Part shown: piece after piece, positions 1 through 11,084 of the stretch
How positions within the stretch are numbered: position 1 is the stretch's first letter
How the letters are laid out: every line of letters starts with the position of its first letter
Source: Nymphaea colorata
Taxonomy: Eukaryota; Streptophyta; Magnoliopsida; Nymphaeales; Nymphaeaceae
NCBI RefSeq assembly: GCF_008831285.2
Contig: NC_045141.1
Span: 16,416,106 to 16,480,105, forward strand
Length of the DNA stretch: 64,000 nucleotides
Direction of reading: 5' to 3'
Notes under the pieces: model-generated
What the model saw: only the letters and a program-made list of their open reading frames with translations
Told to the model about the DNA's origin: nothing
Database searches by the model: none
Translations under genes and position numbers: made by a program

Positions 1-1800
1 TAAAAATATGACAATCAATTGTAAGAAAAAACACTTAATAGGTCCTTATTTTTTGTTATTAAAACATTTGTCACACCCACAACGATAGATGATCTCAAGT
101 GGTCCTTTGCCTTTGCACAAATTTTGAAGCCTTTCATTTGTAGGCAAATAAAAGATCCCCGAAAAGCTACGGGGATACTCTTTAATTATTCTACGGTGTT
201 ATTTTCTTAAACTAAATAATCTGAAAGCAGAAGGTGGAAATTTGTACGCCACAGGTGGCTCCGTCAACGTAGCTCAACAAATTAAGGTAAAAAACTAATT
301 TGTTCGTAATGTACAAATGGTAAAAACGGATTTGTCAATTTGAAAAAGGATAATATGTTTGGATTCATTTGACCCGTCAATATGGGCAAGGATTAATTTG
401 ACGTGCCTTTTTTGGAATGGGGATGCTAACGGGTTCATTACCAACCTCCTTTTGAATGTTGAACTGCATCTGGTAATAAGATTTGGATCCGGTTAGTGGT
501 CAAATTCGAATTTTGGTATACAGTTTCATAATCAAACCAAATCCAATCTCATATAATCGTCACTAATGCTTGTGTTGTAATTGTTTTAGTTTTTCGTTTT
601 AGTCATCCGGCAGCATCCATCATCTCCAACATATTTTAATCTCCTTAGCACATTAAATTAACATACTCTTTAGTGCATAATTACTTTATAATGTGCAGGA
701 AACACTGATCACATTCCAAATACTTCTTCTATTAATGGTCTATTTGTTGTTATTAGACCTTACTAGCAAGTCTGATTGGTCGTTAGCCCATTCAGGCAAC
801 CATACATCAATTGCAGGCCTTCCAAAAATTTCTTCACATGGCTTGGGCATGGTCCCCGGGCGCGAAAAAGCCAGCCCCAGTTGGTCCAACGGGGCTCGAT
901 TGGATCCGATTTATTTTTTTTATTTTTATTTAATGATAATATATATTTTATATTAAAAAAAATTTAAGTTAGGCCTACACATGGCAGCCATCTCTTTCCA
1001 GCCAAGGATATGACAATATGTCCCATCTGATAAGTTGAGAAACTTTAATTTGTTCTCACTTCTGTCGCACCAAAGAAAGTTACCGAACACCTATCTAACT
1101 TCTGACAGAAATGAGGCGGTAAAATCAAGTGACAAGACTCTCGTAAATAGAGAGATCTGCCGACGTATGAAAACATTCTCTTCTTCAATTCAGTAATTCA
1201 CCTTTAACAAGATTAGTTCATATTGGGGTTCAGTAATTTCTTCGCTTTGAAGCGGGAGGCCCAAATGTTATGTTGGAAGATCTGCTCTCCTCCACTCTAA
1301 GGCACTTACCGACAAGCCTGAGCATTTTGAGTTCACTCATACACTTCTTAAATCTTAAGGATGGCGAAACACTTCTACCCTCCTATATATGGATATAAGA
1401 ATATATCGGCATGGAGTATAGAGAAGATGCATGGTTTTCAAATTCCTTTTCATTAAAAAGCAATGGATCTAAGGCGATTTGAATTGTGGATCTCAAATCA
1501 CCTCAGATTTTAGATTGGTGGTCGAATGCTGACTAAAGGAGCTAGATAAGATTTTTTGTCATGGAGCAGATGCGGCAAATGCTACAAGATAATGTGTAAT
1601 AAAAGATGGAACCAATGATAGTTGGACCAAAGCAGAAAGCATCGAATACCCAAAAATCAGTTTCAATGTACAAGAGAGACAATTAAAATAAAAAAAATGA
1701 CCACGTCTGATTGTTTTTAATACCAGCATAGTAAAACTGTGACTCAAGTTGATATCATATAAGAGCAAAAATTAATTAATTAGATCTTATATATCATTTT
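1..1800. repeat. Duplicated O-methyltransferase 3' flank, first copy (gene part lost)
   Basis: Bases 1-1030 match 1803-2727, and bases 1030-1580 match 10104-10590, the sequence just downstream of the O-methyltransferase gene. Bases about 1615-1680 then match 11515-11580, which lies inside the last intron of that gene. The stretch corresponding to about 10,590-11,510, which contains the last exon, is missing here. I read this as a relic of a tandem copy of the gene's 3' end. It has no usable open reading frame. The window starts inside it, so more copies may lie to the left. Confidence 0.7.
843..977. mobile_element. 135-bp insertion flanked by an 8-bp direct repeat
   Basis: The paralogous copy at about 2660 lacks this stretch. 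It is bordered by CACATGGC at 835-842 and again at 978-985, which looks like a target-site duplication. The left half is GC-rich and the right half is a long A/T tract. No clear terminal inverted repeat is seen, so it could be a short non-autonomous DNA element (8-bp duplications are typical of hAT) or a truncated SINE. Confidence 0.55.
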
Positions 1801-1802
1801 AG

Positions 1803-2727
1803 TAAAAATATGACAATCAATTGTAAGAAAAAGCACTTAATAGGTCCTTATTTTTTGCTATTATAACATTTGTCATACACACAACGATAGATGCTCTGAA
1901 GTGGTCCTTTGCCTTTTTACAAATGTTGAACCCTTTCATTTGAAGGCAAATAAAAGGTCCCTGGAAAACTATGGGGATACTCTTTAATTATTCTTTTTTA
2001 TGGTGTTATTTTCTTAAACTAAATAATCTGAAAGCTGAAGGTGGAAATTTGTACCCCACACGTGGCTCCGTCAACGTAGCTCAACAAATGAAGTTAAAAA
2101 ACTAATTTGTTCGTAATGTACAAATGGTAAAACCGGATTTGCCAATTAGAAAAAGGATTATATGTTTGGATTCATTTGACGCGTCAATATGGGCAAGGAT
2201 GAATCTGAACGTGGCTTTTTTGGCTGCGAATAGGGGCTAACGGGTCCATTACCAACTTCCTTTTGAATTTGCTTAACTGGATCTGGTAAAAAGATTTGGA
2301 TCCGGCTAATGGTCAAATTCGAATTGTGGTATATAGTTTCACAATCAAACCAAATCCAGATCTCATGTAATCGTCACTAATGCTCGTGTTGTAATTGTTT
2401 TTTGTAGTGATAAGTTTTTTCGTTTTAGTCATTCAGCAGCATCCATCATCTCCAACAGATTTAACCCCCTTAAGCACACTTAATTAACATACTTGTAAGT
2501 ACAGAAATACTTTATAATGTACAGGAAATACTGATCACATTCCAAAATAATTCATCTATTAATAATGGTCTCTTTTTTGTCATCAGACCATACTAGCAAG
2601 TCTGATTGGTCGTCAGCCGATTCAGGCAACCCTATGTCGATTCCAGGCCTTCCAAAAAATTTTTTAAAATGGCTGCCATCTCTTTCCAGCCAAGCAAGGA
2701 TATGACAATTTGTCCCAGCTGATAAAG
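1803..2727. repeat. Duplicated O-methyltransferase 3' flank, second copy, left part
   Basis: This is similar to bases 1-1030, minus the 135-bp insertion. In the first copy this segment runs straight into the part that matches 10,104 onward. Here the two parts are separated by the insertion at 2728-10098. Confidence 0.75.
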
Positions 2728-3223
2728 TGAAATCACCCCAATTTTTTTTAAAAAAATATATATATATGTTATTTTAAGAAACCCAAATTCAAACGCAAGA
2801 TTCAAATCCAAGATCCAACTTTCAGGTCCAAATTAGATCTAAAACTCAATTTTAGATCCAAATAGAGTATTTGAAACTCAAAATCCAAAATTGAGTTCAA
2901 AACAACAGAATCTGGTCCTATAAGCGCTGTGCGCGCATGCACAAACCTCTCCCCGTTTTATGGTTTGTCCTCGCACCAAAATATGTTTTTACCTAAAACG
3001 AAGCCGACCACTCTTTTGATACAAAAAAAAATCAATTTTATATACTTTTTTTAATAAATTAAACAAAAAAGGGATTTTTTATCATAAACTTTAGAGAAAA
3101 AAGAAGGAGAGGCACCTGCGACAAGATGTTGTGCGCCCGGGCGATATAAAATCGCACACAAACGTGGGCTGCACGACGTGCGATCACGCGTCGAGCACGA
3201 TCCCGTGCGACAATAGAGATCCT

Positions 3224-3244
3224 GACATGCGCCTAGCGCATGTC
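3224..3244. repeat. Perfect short palindrome in a GC-rich block
   Basis: Arms GACATGCGC and GCGCATGTC are separated by three bases. They lie in a GC-rich block (3118-3260) rich in GTGCGA/TCGCAC motifs, inside otherwise AT-rich LTR-type sequence. It could form a stable hairpin. Confidence 0.6.
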
Positions 3245-3839
3245 TGTGGCTGAGCTGGGGCCTGTAAACGGCATAGGCTCATTTCATTGATAAAAACCAC
3301 CTCCCAAAGGTAGTTTTAGCTCTGTTGGGTGGGCAATAGCCCTGCCCACAGTCCAAATGGGTGTTTGAAGGGCTAATGGCCAATCTCATTTAGTCAAAGT
3401 TTATTTTCTTTTACAAAAAATGAAAATAATTAAAAATTATGTGAAATTCAGATGAAAATAAATTCAAAAAAAATTCAAATTTTGAGTTTTGGCTCCAAAA
3501 CTCTCTTTAAATACTTCCACAATCCTCCATCTTGGATATGAGCTAGTCTTTGGAGAAACTCTACTGTATTTTCCTTTGAAGACTGGAGTTTTTTCCTTAA
3601 CTCTTTTCCTTCATTTCCCTCTTCATCTTTCTTTTTCTCTTTCTCATTTCTTCTTTAACTTAAGCAAGATTCATTACGCTACAACTCTCTTAGAGGCATC
3701 ATATTAGAGATTCACTCAAATGGGATGTAGGATCGTTCCAAGTTAAGGTGTTCATTTTTCAAAAATCGTTCTCATTAGAGGTAAGTAGTCTATCATCTCT
3801 TTCTTTTCTTTTCCTTGTTTCTTTCCTTCTTCATCTCCC

Positions 3840-4014
3840 CATGGCCATACAAGATTACTTTAAAATCTTTATTTTGGAGTTCAAAAGTAATTCTTGAGCG
3901 TACCGGGAGCGTGAGAGGACGAAGTAATGTTCCATTTTATTGAATCATTCTTTCTTTTCTTCAATATAACCTTGTTTTTGTTTCTTTATTTTCTATCTTC
4001 TTCATCTTCCCATG
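3840..4014 (+). repeat. About 177-bp repeat unit, first of three
   Basis: The unit starts CCATGGCCATA and contains a segment around ACCGGGAGCGTGAGA. Two further copies begin at about 8284 and 8460. The gap between the first copy and the other two is exactly the nested element at 4015-8283. Confidence 0.65.
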
Positions 4015-4677
4015 TGTTACGACCCAATTTTTTTGACACCAATCTTTTTTTTTTATAATAGCGAAACTAACATTATGTCATGACCAAAACCGAATCAAAC
4101 ACATTGTATTAAAGAGTGGACTCAATCAACTAAAGAAACCACAAAGCCCAAAACCGACGCAATGTCCAGACTGTCAATGCCCGTCCATCACAAGACTGAG
4201 ATCGTCACTCCATGAGCTAAAATCTCTCAAGAACTACTTGTAGAGAAAGAAAGATGATTCAGAATTCCTCTGAGTTTGAAAAAATCTAGCCATGAATGAA
4301 CATGGCCCTACAAAGTACTATTTGGTCTCGTCACACAAATTTATAATTCATAAGGGGACCTTATGGTCAACACCCATAAGTCATCAAATCTTATCATACA
4401 TTAGAGGTACGTCTCATCTTCAAAAACGAGGTGTTCACAACCTCCAAATATTCGTAGACTTTCATCCATGGCCTATCATTACAATGGGTATGGTCATCGT
4501 GTCGAGCAACAACAGAAAACCCTGTGGGCACAATTCACAGGCAGAACCGAACATATCCTGAGATATCTTAGATCGCCGCTGCAACAGCAAGATCCAACCA
4601 CCAGTGTTATCTGAAGTGGTAGATCGGCCCCTCTAGGCACCCGAGCTGAAGGACCAAGAGACGCCTTGCTCTCCAAC

Positions 4678-5589
4678 CTATGTCACAATGGTGCGGGTAT
4701 GGGTACGGGGGTACTGGTACTAGTATGGCATTTTTGTAAATCTTGGTACGGGTACGCGACTATTATATATATTATTATATATTTTTAATTCAAAAATATT
4801 TATCCCATGGATCAAGATAATCTCATAAAACACACAAAGATCCTTCCATGAATCCATATAAAACTTACAATGTTCCTTCCATGAATCAACGTCATAAAAC
4901 ATACATGGACTTGGCAGGAGCTTCAAAGAAGGAGCCATTTTCAAAGACATAGCACATGGATTCAGGGACACGTAAAAGTGAGCAAGTCATTGCAGAAAAT
5001 GAGGGTTTGGATGCAACCTTTTTTTGCTGGAAAAAAGGAGGTTCAAACTCTTACGCCCTTTCTCTCCCAAACTATCAGCCAAGGCCAGCGGTTCCATTTG
5101 AAAAACAAAAAGACAGCCAGCAAGGTAATCAGTCACCGACTAAAGTGTTGGTTTTCCCTCAAAAATCTGGGCAATGCAGATGGTTAATCTTCTTTGAAAC
5201 CATGGAAAGACAAAACATTGATTTCATTAATCACAAAATCGAACATCAACATTCAAGACAAAGCCCTAAACAAAGAAGCGACCGTCTGTCACCGTCCAGT
5301 TTCCAACCAGTCACCGACCCATCGCCATGCAGTCGCCATCCGCCATCGCTGCCCAAGGTTGCTGCAAATGCAAGAACTCACCACTGGCACTGAGGGAAGC
5401 AAGAAAGTCGAGAAGAGAAAGAGAAGGAAGGTTGCGCGATTTTAGTTTTACGTTTTAAAAATATGGTTTGGATCTGGTTTCAATTGGAACCAAATCCAAA
5501 CGTACCAGCCCGTACTTGCGTACTGGTATTGTCATACCGGCGTACCGGTATGGGTACGCCCCCCGAATGGGCCTACCATTGTGACATAG
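4678..5589. mobile_element. Non-autonomous inverted-repeat DNA transposon (hAT-like), 912 bp
   Basis: The ends carry a perfect 15-bp terminal inverted repeat: CTATGTCACAATGGT on the left and its reverse complement at 5575-5589. The flanks are TCTCCAAC (4670-4677) and TTTCCAAC (5590-5597), a likely 8-bp target-site duplication with one change, as in hAT elements. Inside each end are clusters of GGTAC / GTACCGGTA motifs in opposite orientation, as in transposase-binding subterminal regions. The middle has an open stretch at 4956-5393 (145 codons) with no recognised domain. No transposase is present, so it would need one supplied in trans. Confidence 0.75.
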
Positions 5590-6019
5590 TTTCCAACATA
5601 AACATAACAAAATCCCGGGCCCTTGTGCCGCTCAATACCTTCTGAGCCCTCCAATGTAGATAGAGGAGTGTGTGACAACAGTGAGCTCACGTGCACCACT
5701 ACCTCTCGAGACAAAACCAAACACTTGGTAAAAACACAAGCTCGCACTCGCATATACAATGCATACACAGTCCATGTTTCGCCTATGAACCTCAAATGTG
5801 AGGGTTTATCATTACTAGACATCGTCTATTACCTCTCACAGAAAGCACCCTCAAGCTGAGTTTTTTAAACATAAGCAATAAGCTATTTTCTAACTTAATT
5901 TAATGACAACAAAGCAAAGTCGACTAGACAGGAAATAACATAGAGAATATCAATTCAAGAAATCTCACATAATATAATCATCATTTAGAAGCAAGAGATT
6001 AATGTTTTAAATCCTTATA

Positions 6020-6540
6020 ATGCGACCTTCTTCCTCCGCTTTTCCAAAAATTATGAAATTTTATAGAGAAAATTTTCAGAAGCAGATGAATCCAATGAGC
6101 TCTTACTCGACATTTTCCGACACCGGAGCTGACAGTGTCGGCCGCTGGAATCTGGTTCAGTTTCTGGTTTCACATGAAAGCATTCTAAGGACAGGCGGTC
6201 ACTCTAAAATCAGTGTCTCCTCAACCGCTTACCCAAAAATTATGAACTTTTACAGGAATAATCTTCAGAAACAGACGAAGCCAACGAGCTTTTACTGGTT
6301 ATTTTCCGACGCCGAACCTGACAGCGCCGGCTGCTGGAATCTGATGTATTTTTTAGATTTTCTTTCGCTGAAAGCACTCCAGCAACAGGCAGTCATTCAA
6401 AAATCCATATCTTTTCATCGGTGGCTCCAAAAATAATGAAATTTTATAGGGAGAGTCTTCGCAAAAATCCAAGGAGCCTTTACTCATTATTTTCTGACAC
6501 CAGAGCTGATAGCGCTGGTCGCTGGAATCTGACGTAGTTT
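6020..6540 (-). repeat. Three tandem repeats of about 190 bp
   Basis: The motif around CCAAAAATTATGAA recurs at 6044, 6233 and 6427 (spacings 189 and 194). A second motif, GCTGGAATCTG, recurs near 6145, 6334 and 6521. The copies differ at many sites, so the expansion is not recent. They lie inside the nested LTR-type insertion. The open frame across the first two units is most likely a by-product of the repeat. Confidence 0.75.
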
Positions 6541-7534
6541 TCAGATGGTCAGTCTAGAATTCATTTAACTACTTTGGTAGTAGAATTGACACTAACAGTT
6601 TCTTTCTTAAGATTAAACAGCTCATCTTCCCAGTTTTTACTTATACTTTCAACTTTGCAACTGTCCGAGGTACGATAGGGTTCATAAGGTAGGGTGATAC
6701 TAGTTAGAGGTGTGAGTACGAAGGCTAGTTGAGGGTCAGTGTAGCCTTGTTTCATCAGTATACTCATAGAATTCACCTCAGTTTTTTTTTTTTTGTCCTG
6801 TGATTTCCTTATAGTCTTTTGCAACATGAGAATCTCTTTTCTCTAATTAAGCATACGGGTAGGACTGTCTAAATCAAACAGTAGCCTATGTCTATGTTAC
6901 ATGAGAGTCAGCCCCTTTGTAACCTTTACTGTCTAAAACCTTTGAATTCAGAATGTTTCATTCTTCAAACGGAACATGTACAACTGTCATATGTGCATAT
7001 CATCAACTTCAGTATACTTAGGTCTCCATGGTACTAGAAACACATTTTACGAACAATTCCAACATAAGGGTGCCTCAGCAAGTTTCGTATAACCATATTA
7101 TGAACCGAGTACCCTATTATATATTCTTTCACAAGCAGTTCATGTGTGTTTGTTGATCCCATTGGGTGGAATTGACCCTGGGAGTCACCTCTGCTGTGAA
7201 ACAGAGGACCGCGGGTGGGAAGCAGGAAATCGCAGACGACCAGTGATCTACCTCCTTGACGTGTTTCATCTAGAAAGCTAGTTTAAAGCTGAGCTTCAAG
7301 GTATCCCATCCTCACCGGTGACACAAGATGCTGCCCAAGTTTCATCTGAAATGGAGCGAGTATTGATTTTTAAATATTATGCGATTTCTGTCCTCCCTGA
7401 GTGACGCCTGAAACAGGGATCACCTGAGGGCATTTAACCAGGCCGAGCCTCATGGTATTGCCCTCAATATACCCTTTTTACTTTCTGTACACATTTAATT
7501 ACATCTCATGCATGCATATATATATTTTCATTTT

Positions 7535-7690
7535 CAAGAAATCAGAGATAGCTGACACCAAGAGCACTTCATATCGGTTCCAGCATACAACACCTTACAT
7601 CTCAATTCATATCTATTATATATCTAACGTGCATATTTATATAACATGCATATCGGAAATCAGAGATAGCTGAGACCAAGAGCACTCTGT
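7535..7690. repeat. Short direct repeat, about 117-bp spacing
   Basis: AAATCAGAGATAGCTGA followed by CCAAGAGCACT occurs at about 7539 and again at about 7656. The interval is AT-rich with several ATATAT and CATGCATAT motifs. No coding content is seen. Confidence 0.55.
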
Positions 7691-8283
7691 GTAAGTACAT
7701 AGATTCACTATTATAACATGCATATCTATATATATCTACAAGCATCAAAGGTACAAGGGCTACATGCTGCAATCATAGTTGAACATTTCCATACCTGTAA
7801 AGTCCGATATAAATTTCCAGCAGCAATCCTTTTATGCTTCTGGTACTTTTCCAATAGTCTCTTCCCTTGATCTCAACCGTAAGAGAGCCAAGATGAGGAT
7901 CTTTCCGTCTCTTTTTCCCTCTTTCTCTCGAATTCCCTGCTATTGGGCATTCCTCTCTATGGCTGCAGCAAAATGAGTGATTAATTGCTGCAAAATAGGG
8001 TTAAATACACCTTCTACACGGCCTCCCTCCTTGCCATACGAATTTTGTTTTCAGTTTCTCTCGAGTATGGAATGATTTTTCAGTTTTCCCTCTTGCCATT
8101 TAATCTTTTCAGTTACTTACTCTCAGTCATGTTTAACTTCGGCAATACGTTTGTTTCTTTCCAATATGTCCCCTTGACAGTTTTTAGTTATTCCTTGCCA
8201 CCCTTCAGTCTACCATTTTTAACTCCTCCCAACATTAACATTTCAATAATTAAGGAAACAAAGGAGAAATTGTGGGTTTTACA

Positions 8284-8640
8284 CCATGGTCATATGATAT
8301 AGCTTTTGAATCTCTACTTTAGAGTCGAGAAGTTATGATCGAGGTGCACCGGGAGCATGAGAAGATGACATGATCTTTCATTTAATAATTGAATGATGTT
8401 CACTCTTTTCTTGAATATAGTGTTGTTGTGATTCCATTATTTTCAATCTTTTTCATCTCCCCATGGCCATATGAGATAGCTCTCAAATTTCTATTTTAGA
8501 GTTAAGAAACTATGCTCGAGTGCACCAAGAGCATGAGAAGATGAGATGATATTGCATTCTATGATTAAATATGTTCTCTCTACTACTTGAATGTTGCTTT
8601 ATTTTAAAGACATTATTCATAGTTGCTTAATTTTTTTCTA
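8284..8640 (+). repeat. About 177-bp repeat units, second and third copies
   Basis: The units start at CCATGGTCATATGA (8284) and CCATGGCCATATGA (8460) and share the segment around GAGCATGAGAAGATGA. They continue the array whose first unit is at 3840-4014. Confidence 0.65.
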
Positions 8641-9132
8641 TTTCATATATATATGAGAGTGTGGTTTGGGATTCTCTCTTTATTATTGTGTTGATTAAAT
8701 TTTGAGGTTGGGGCTTGTCCAACCCGAGAAAAACCTTCACAAATTTACACATGTTAAAGTTTATTTTCATATCATTTCGCGTTAGTTTCCTTTTAATCAC
8801 CTGATTAGGAACCCTAATATATGCCTTATTGTGTGGTTTGGTTTTCTTCCATATCCAACGGTGGAAGAAACATATTTCTTTATAAGAAATGAAATAACTA
8901 TATTATATGTTCATATATAAAAATATTTGAGATCATGTTTTCCAAAACTTTTTCGAACGAACCCTCTCTAATGTGGCTTTGGAGTCTTAGCTTAGGCTCT
9001 TGCATGAGTCTAAGCTACCCTCCGACCTATATCAAACTTAAAGTCGGTTATTTTAAGTCATTTCTTATGATGATTCCATTTCTCTCTCTATGTTTACATA
9101 TTTTATTTTAAAAATTTTTATATCAATATGAA

Positions 9133-9136
<4 letters not shown>

Positions 9137-9176
<40 letters not shown>
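9137..9176. repeat. (TA)n microsatellite
   Basis: About 20 TA units in AT-rich intergenic sequence, followed by CT-rich tracts near 9310-9330. Confidence 0.9.
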
Positions 9177-9181
<5 letters not shown>

Positions 9182-10098
9182 AATTTCTAGATGAAGGCAT
9201 TTCAAAAGAGAAAGAAAAGATTCTATAGAGAGAAAATATGATAAGCTTATATATGTAATCTCCTCCTCTTTCAAAGGTCTTTCATCTAGTAATCTTTGAA
9301 GTCTCCTTCTCTCTCTCTCTCTCTTTCTTTTATGAGAGTGTTTCATCTTTTCCATTCTTTTAAACATCTTTTTCATAATTTTTTACCGACTTCAGCAGGA
9401 CCAAAATTCAAGTAATGACCCAATATTAGATTCATGCTTGATGGTTTATAGTCCCAATCTATTTTCAAAACTTGTCTTTCTTCATAAACATTTATTTTAA
9501 CTATAAGAAAATAAAAATCTTAAATATATGTTGTGGTAAAAATGCCTTTTAGATGAATATTATGGTATGAATGTTTTAATCATATAGGATTAATGCAATC
9601 ATGCATTACACTTATTTAACATCACTTGTGATCACAAGCACCACTCTAAAAAACTTAAGTAAGAGGAGATGGAGCTCTAACTACGAGGTAATCGAATTAG
9701 AGCAAGATCTCAAACCTACTTAAAATATTAAGAGAACACCAAAATGATTTCTAAAAAATGATCTTCAAAAGATTTCAAACAATGTTTGTAAAGATATTCT
9801 CAAATCAAAATGTTTCAAATTATCAAGTGATTTTTCAAGAATCTTTTCAAAAGTTTGAAACATCAAACTTTTAACATTTTTCTCAAACACTATACCGCAT
9901 ATAAAATGAAAAAGATATTTAAGATAAAATGAAATGCATCAATGGTAAACATAGTCATTAGATTGATTACCCCCAGTAAAGGTGTCGGGAACGGTTGATC
10001 GTTGTACCGACGGGCGAGTCTCTTTCTCTCTCATTTTCAAAATAAAATCTCACTTTTCTGAAGCACTCCAAATACCAATAATTTTGAGGATGAGAACA

Positions 10099-10590
10099 TA
10101 AGGTGAGAAACTTTAATTTGGTCCAAAGAAAGTTTCCAAACAGCTATTAACTTCTGATAGAAATGAGGTGGTAAAACCACGTGACAAGACTCTAGTAAAT
10201 AGGGAAATCTGCCGACATATGGTTCCCTTCTTTCACGAAGTAATCTACCTTTAACAAGGTTAGTTCATATTGGGTTTCAGTACTTTCTTCGCTTTGAAGT
10301 GGGAGGCTGAAATGTTTTGTTGGAAAAACTGCTCTCCTCCACCTAAGGCACCTCTACCCTCCTATATATGGATATAAGAATATATCGGCATGGAGTATCG
10401 AGAAGATGCATGGTTTTGAAGTTCCTTTTCATTAAAAAGCAATGGAACTAGGGCGATTTGATTTGTTGATCGCAAATCACCTCAGATTTTAGATTGTTGG
10501 TCGCATGCTGACTAAAGGAGCTAGATAAGATTTTTTTTGTCATGGAGCAGATGCGGCAAATGCTCCAAGATAATGGATGTAAGATAAGAC
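10099..10590. repeat. Duplicated O-methyltransferase 3' flank, second copy, right part
   Basis: Matches 1030-1580, including a shared TATATATGGATATAAG stretch (about 10,365 and 1385) and CATGGAGCAGATGCGGCAAA. It was originally continuous with 1803-2727. It leads directly into the 3' side of the O-methyltransferase gene. Confidence 0.75.
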
Positions 10591-11084
10591 CGGCCAAAAA
10601 GTAAGGAATTGGATTTTATACAAGTAAAAAAAAAAGGCAAAATATTCTCATCGCCAGAATGATCGGCAAAATAGAAAGGAACTAGAATTTGTCACATTAA
10701 AGAAAAGCAAAATCCATATTAATGGAACTAATAAAGGTCAGAACCCCGACACATAAAATTACTTGGGGCACTCAGAACGGTGGCAGAGGTAGGATTTGGC
10801 TGATGCCGCCATTGTCCATACCAGCCCACATAAATTGTCTTATTTATATAGAATTGAAATACAACTAAGCAATAGAGAGTATGTGCTTGCAATCACAATA
10901 CAATAAAAACTTTATGGATGGAACGCCCAAGAGCCCAACCAATGAATGCACAATGTGCTTGAGGGCATCCCGTCTCCCTCAACAATGAGGAGCTTCACAC
11001 TGATCCACATTAATTCATTTCAAAGCCATCTATACTACTACATGGTTTTAAATGGAAATGTTCATTCTTGAAACAGTACTCATA

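Larger units (their letters stand above)
4015..8283 (-). mobile_element. Nested insertion with LTR-type ends and 5-bp target-site duplication
   Basis: It begins TGTTACGACCC and ends GGGTTTTACA. It is flanked by CCATG at 4010-4014 and CCATG at 8284-8288, and the ~177-bp repeat array continues on both sides. Read on the minus strand it ends GGGTCGTAACA, a common style of ending for plant gypsy LTRs, so minus orientation is likely. No gag or pol domain is seen. After removing the DNA transposon at 4678-5589 about 3.35 kb remains, which suggests a solo LTR or a non-coding derivative. It is younger than its host element and older than the DNA transposon inside it. Confidence 0.6.
2728..10098. mobile_element. 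Insertion with LTR-type ends, probably a solo LTR, carrying a nested element
   Basis: The insertion is defined by comparison with the uninterrupted copy at about 1030. It begins TGAAATCACCCC and ends ATGAGAACA, that is TG...CA. It is flanked by TAAAG (2723-2727) and TAAGG (10099-10103), a plausible 5-bp duplication with one change. Removing the nested element leaves about 3.1 kb with no recognisable protein domain. This suits a large solo LTR of a gypsy-like element, although I could not confirm the family. The single mismatch in the flank and the decay suggest it is old. Confidence 0.5.

Noticed and set aside
4956-5393. 145-codon open frame inside the hAT-like element
   Set aside because: It is not similar to any transposase or plant protein I can recognise. 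It could be a captured fragment, but there is no evidence of a gene.
6020-6436. 138-codon plus-strand open frame
   Set aside because: It consists of two of the ~190-bp tandem units inside a mobile-element layer, with no known domain.
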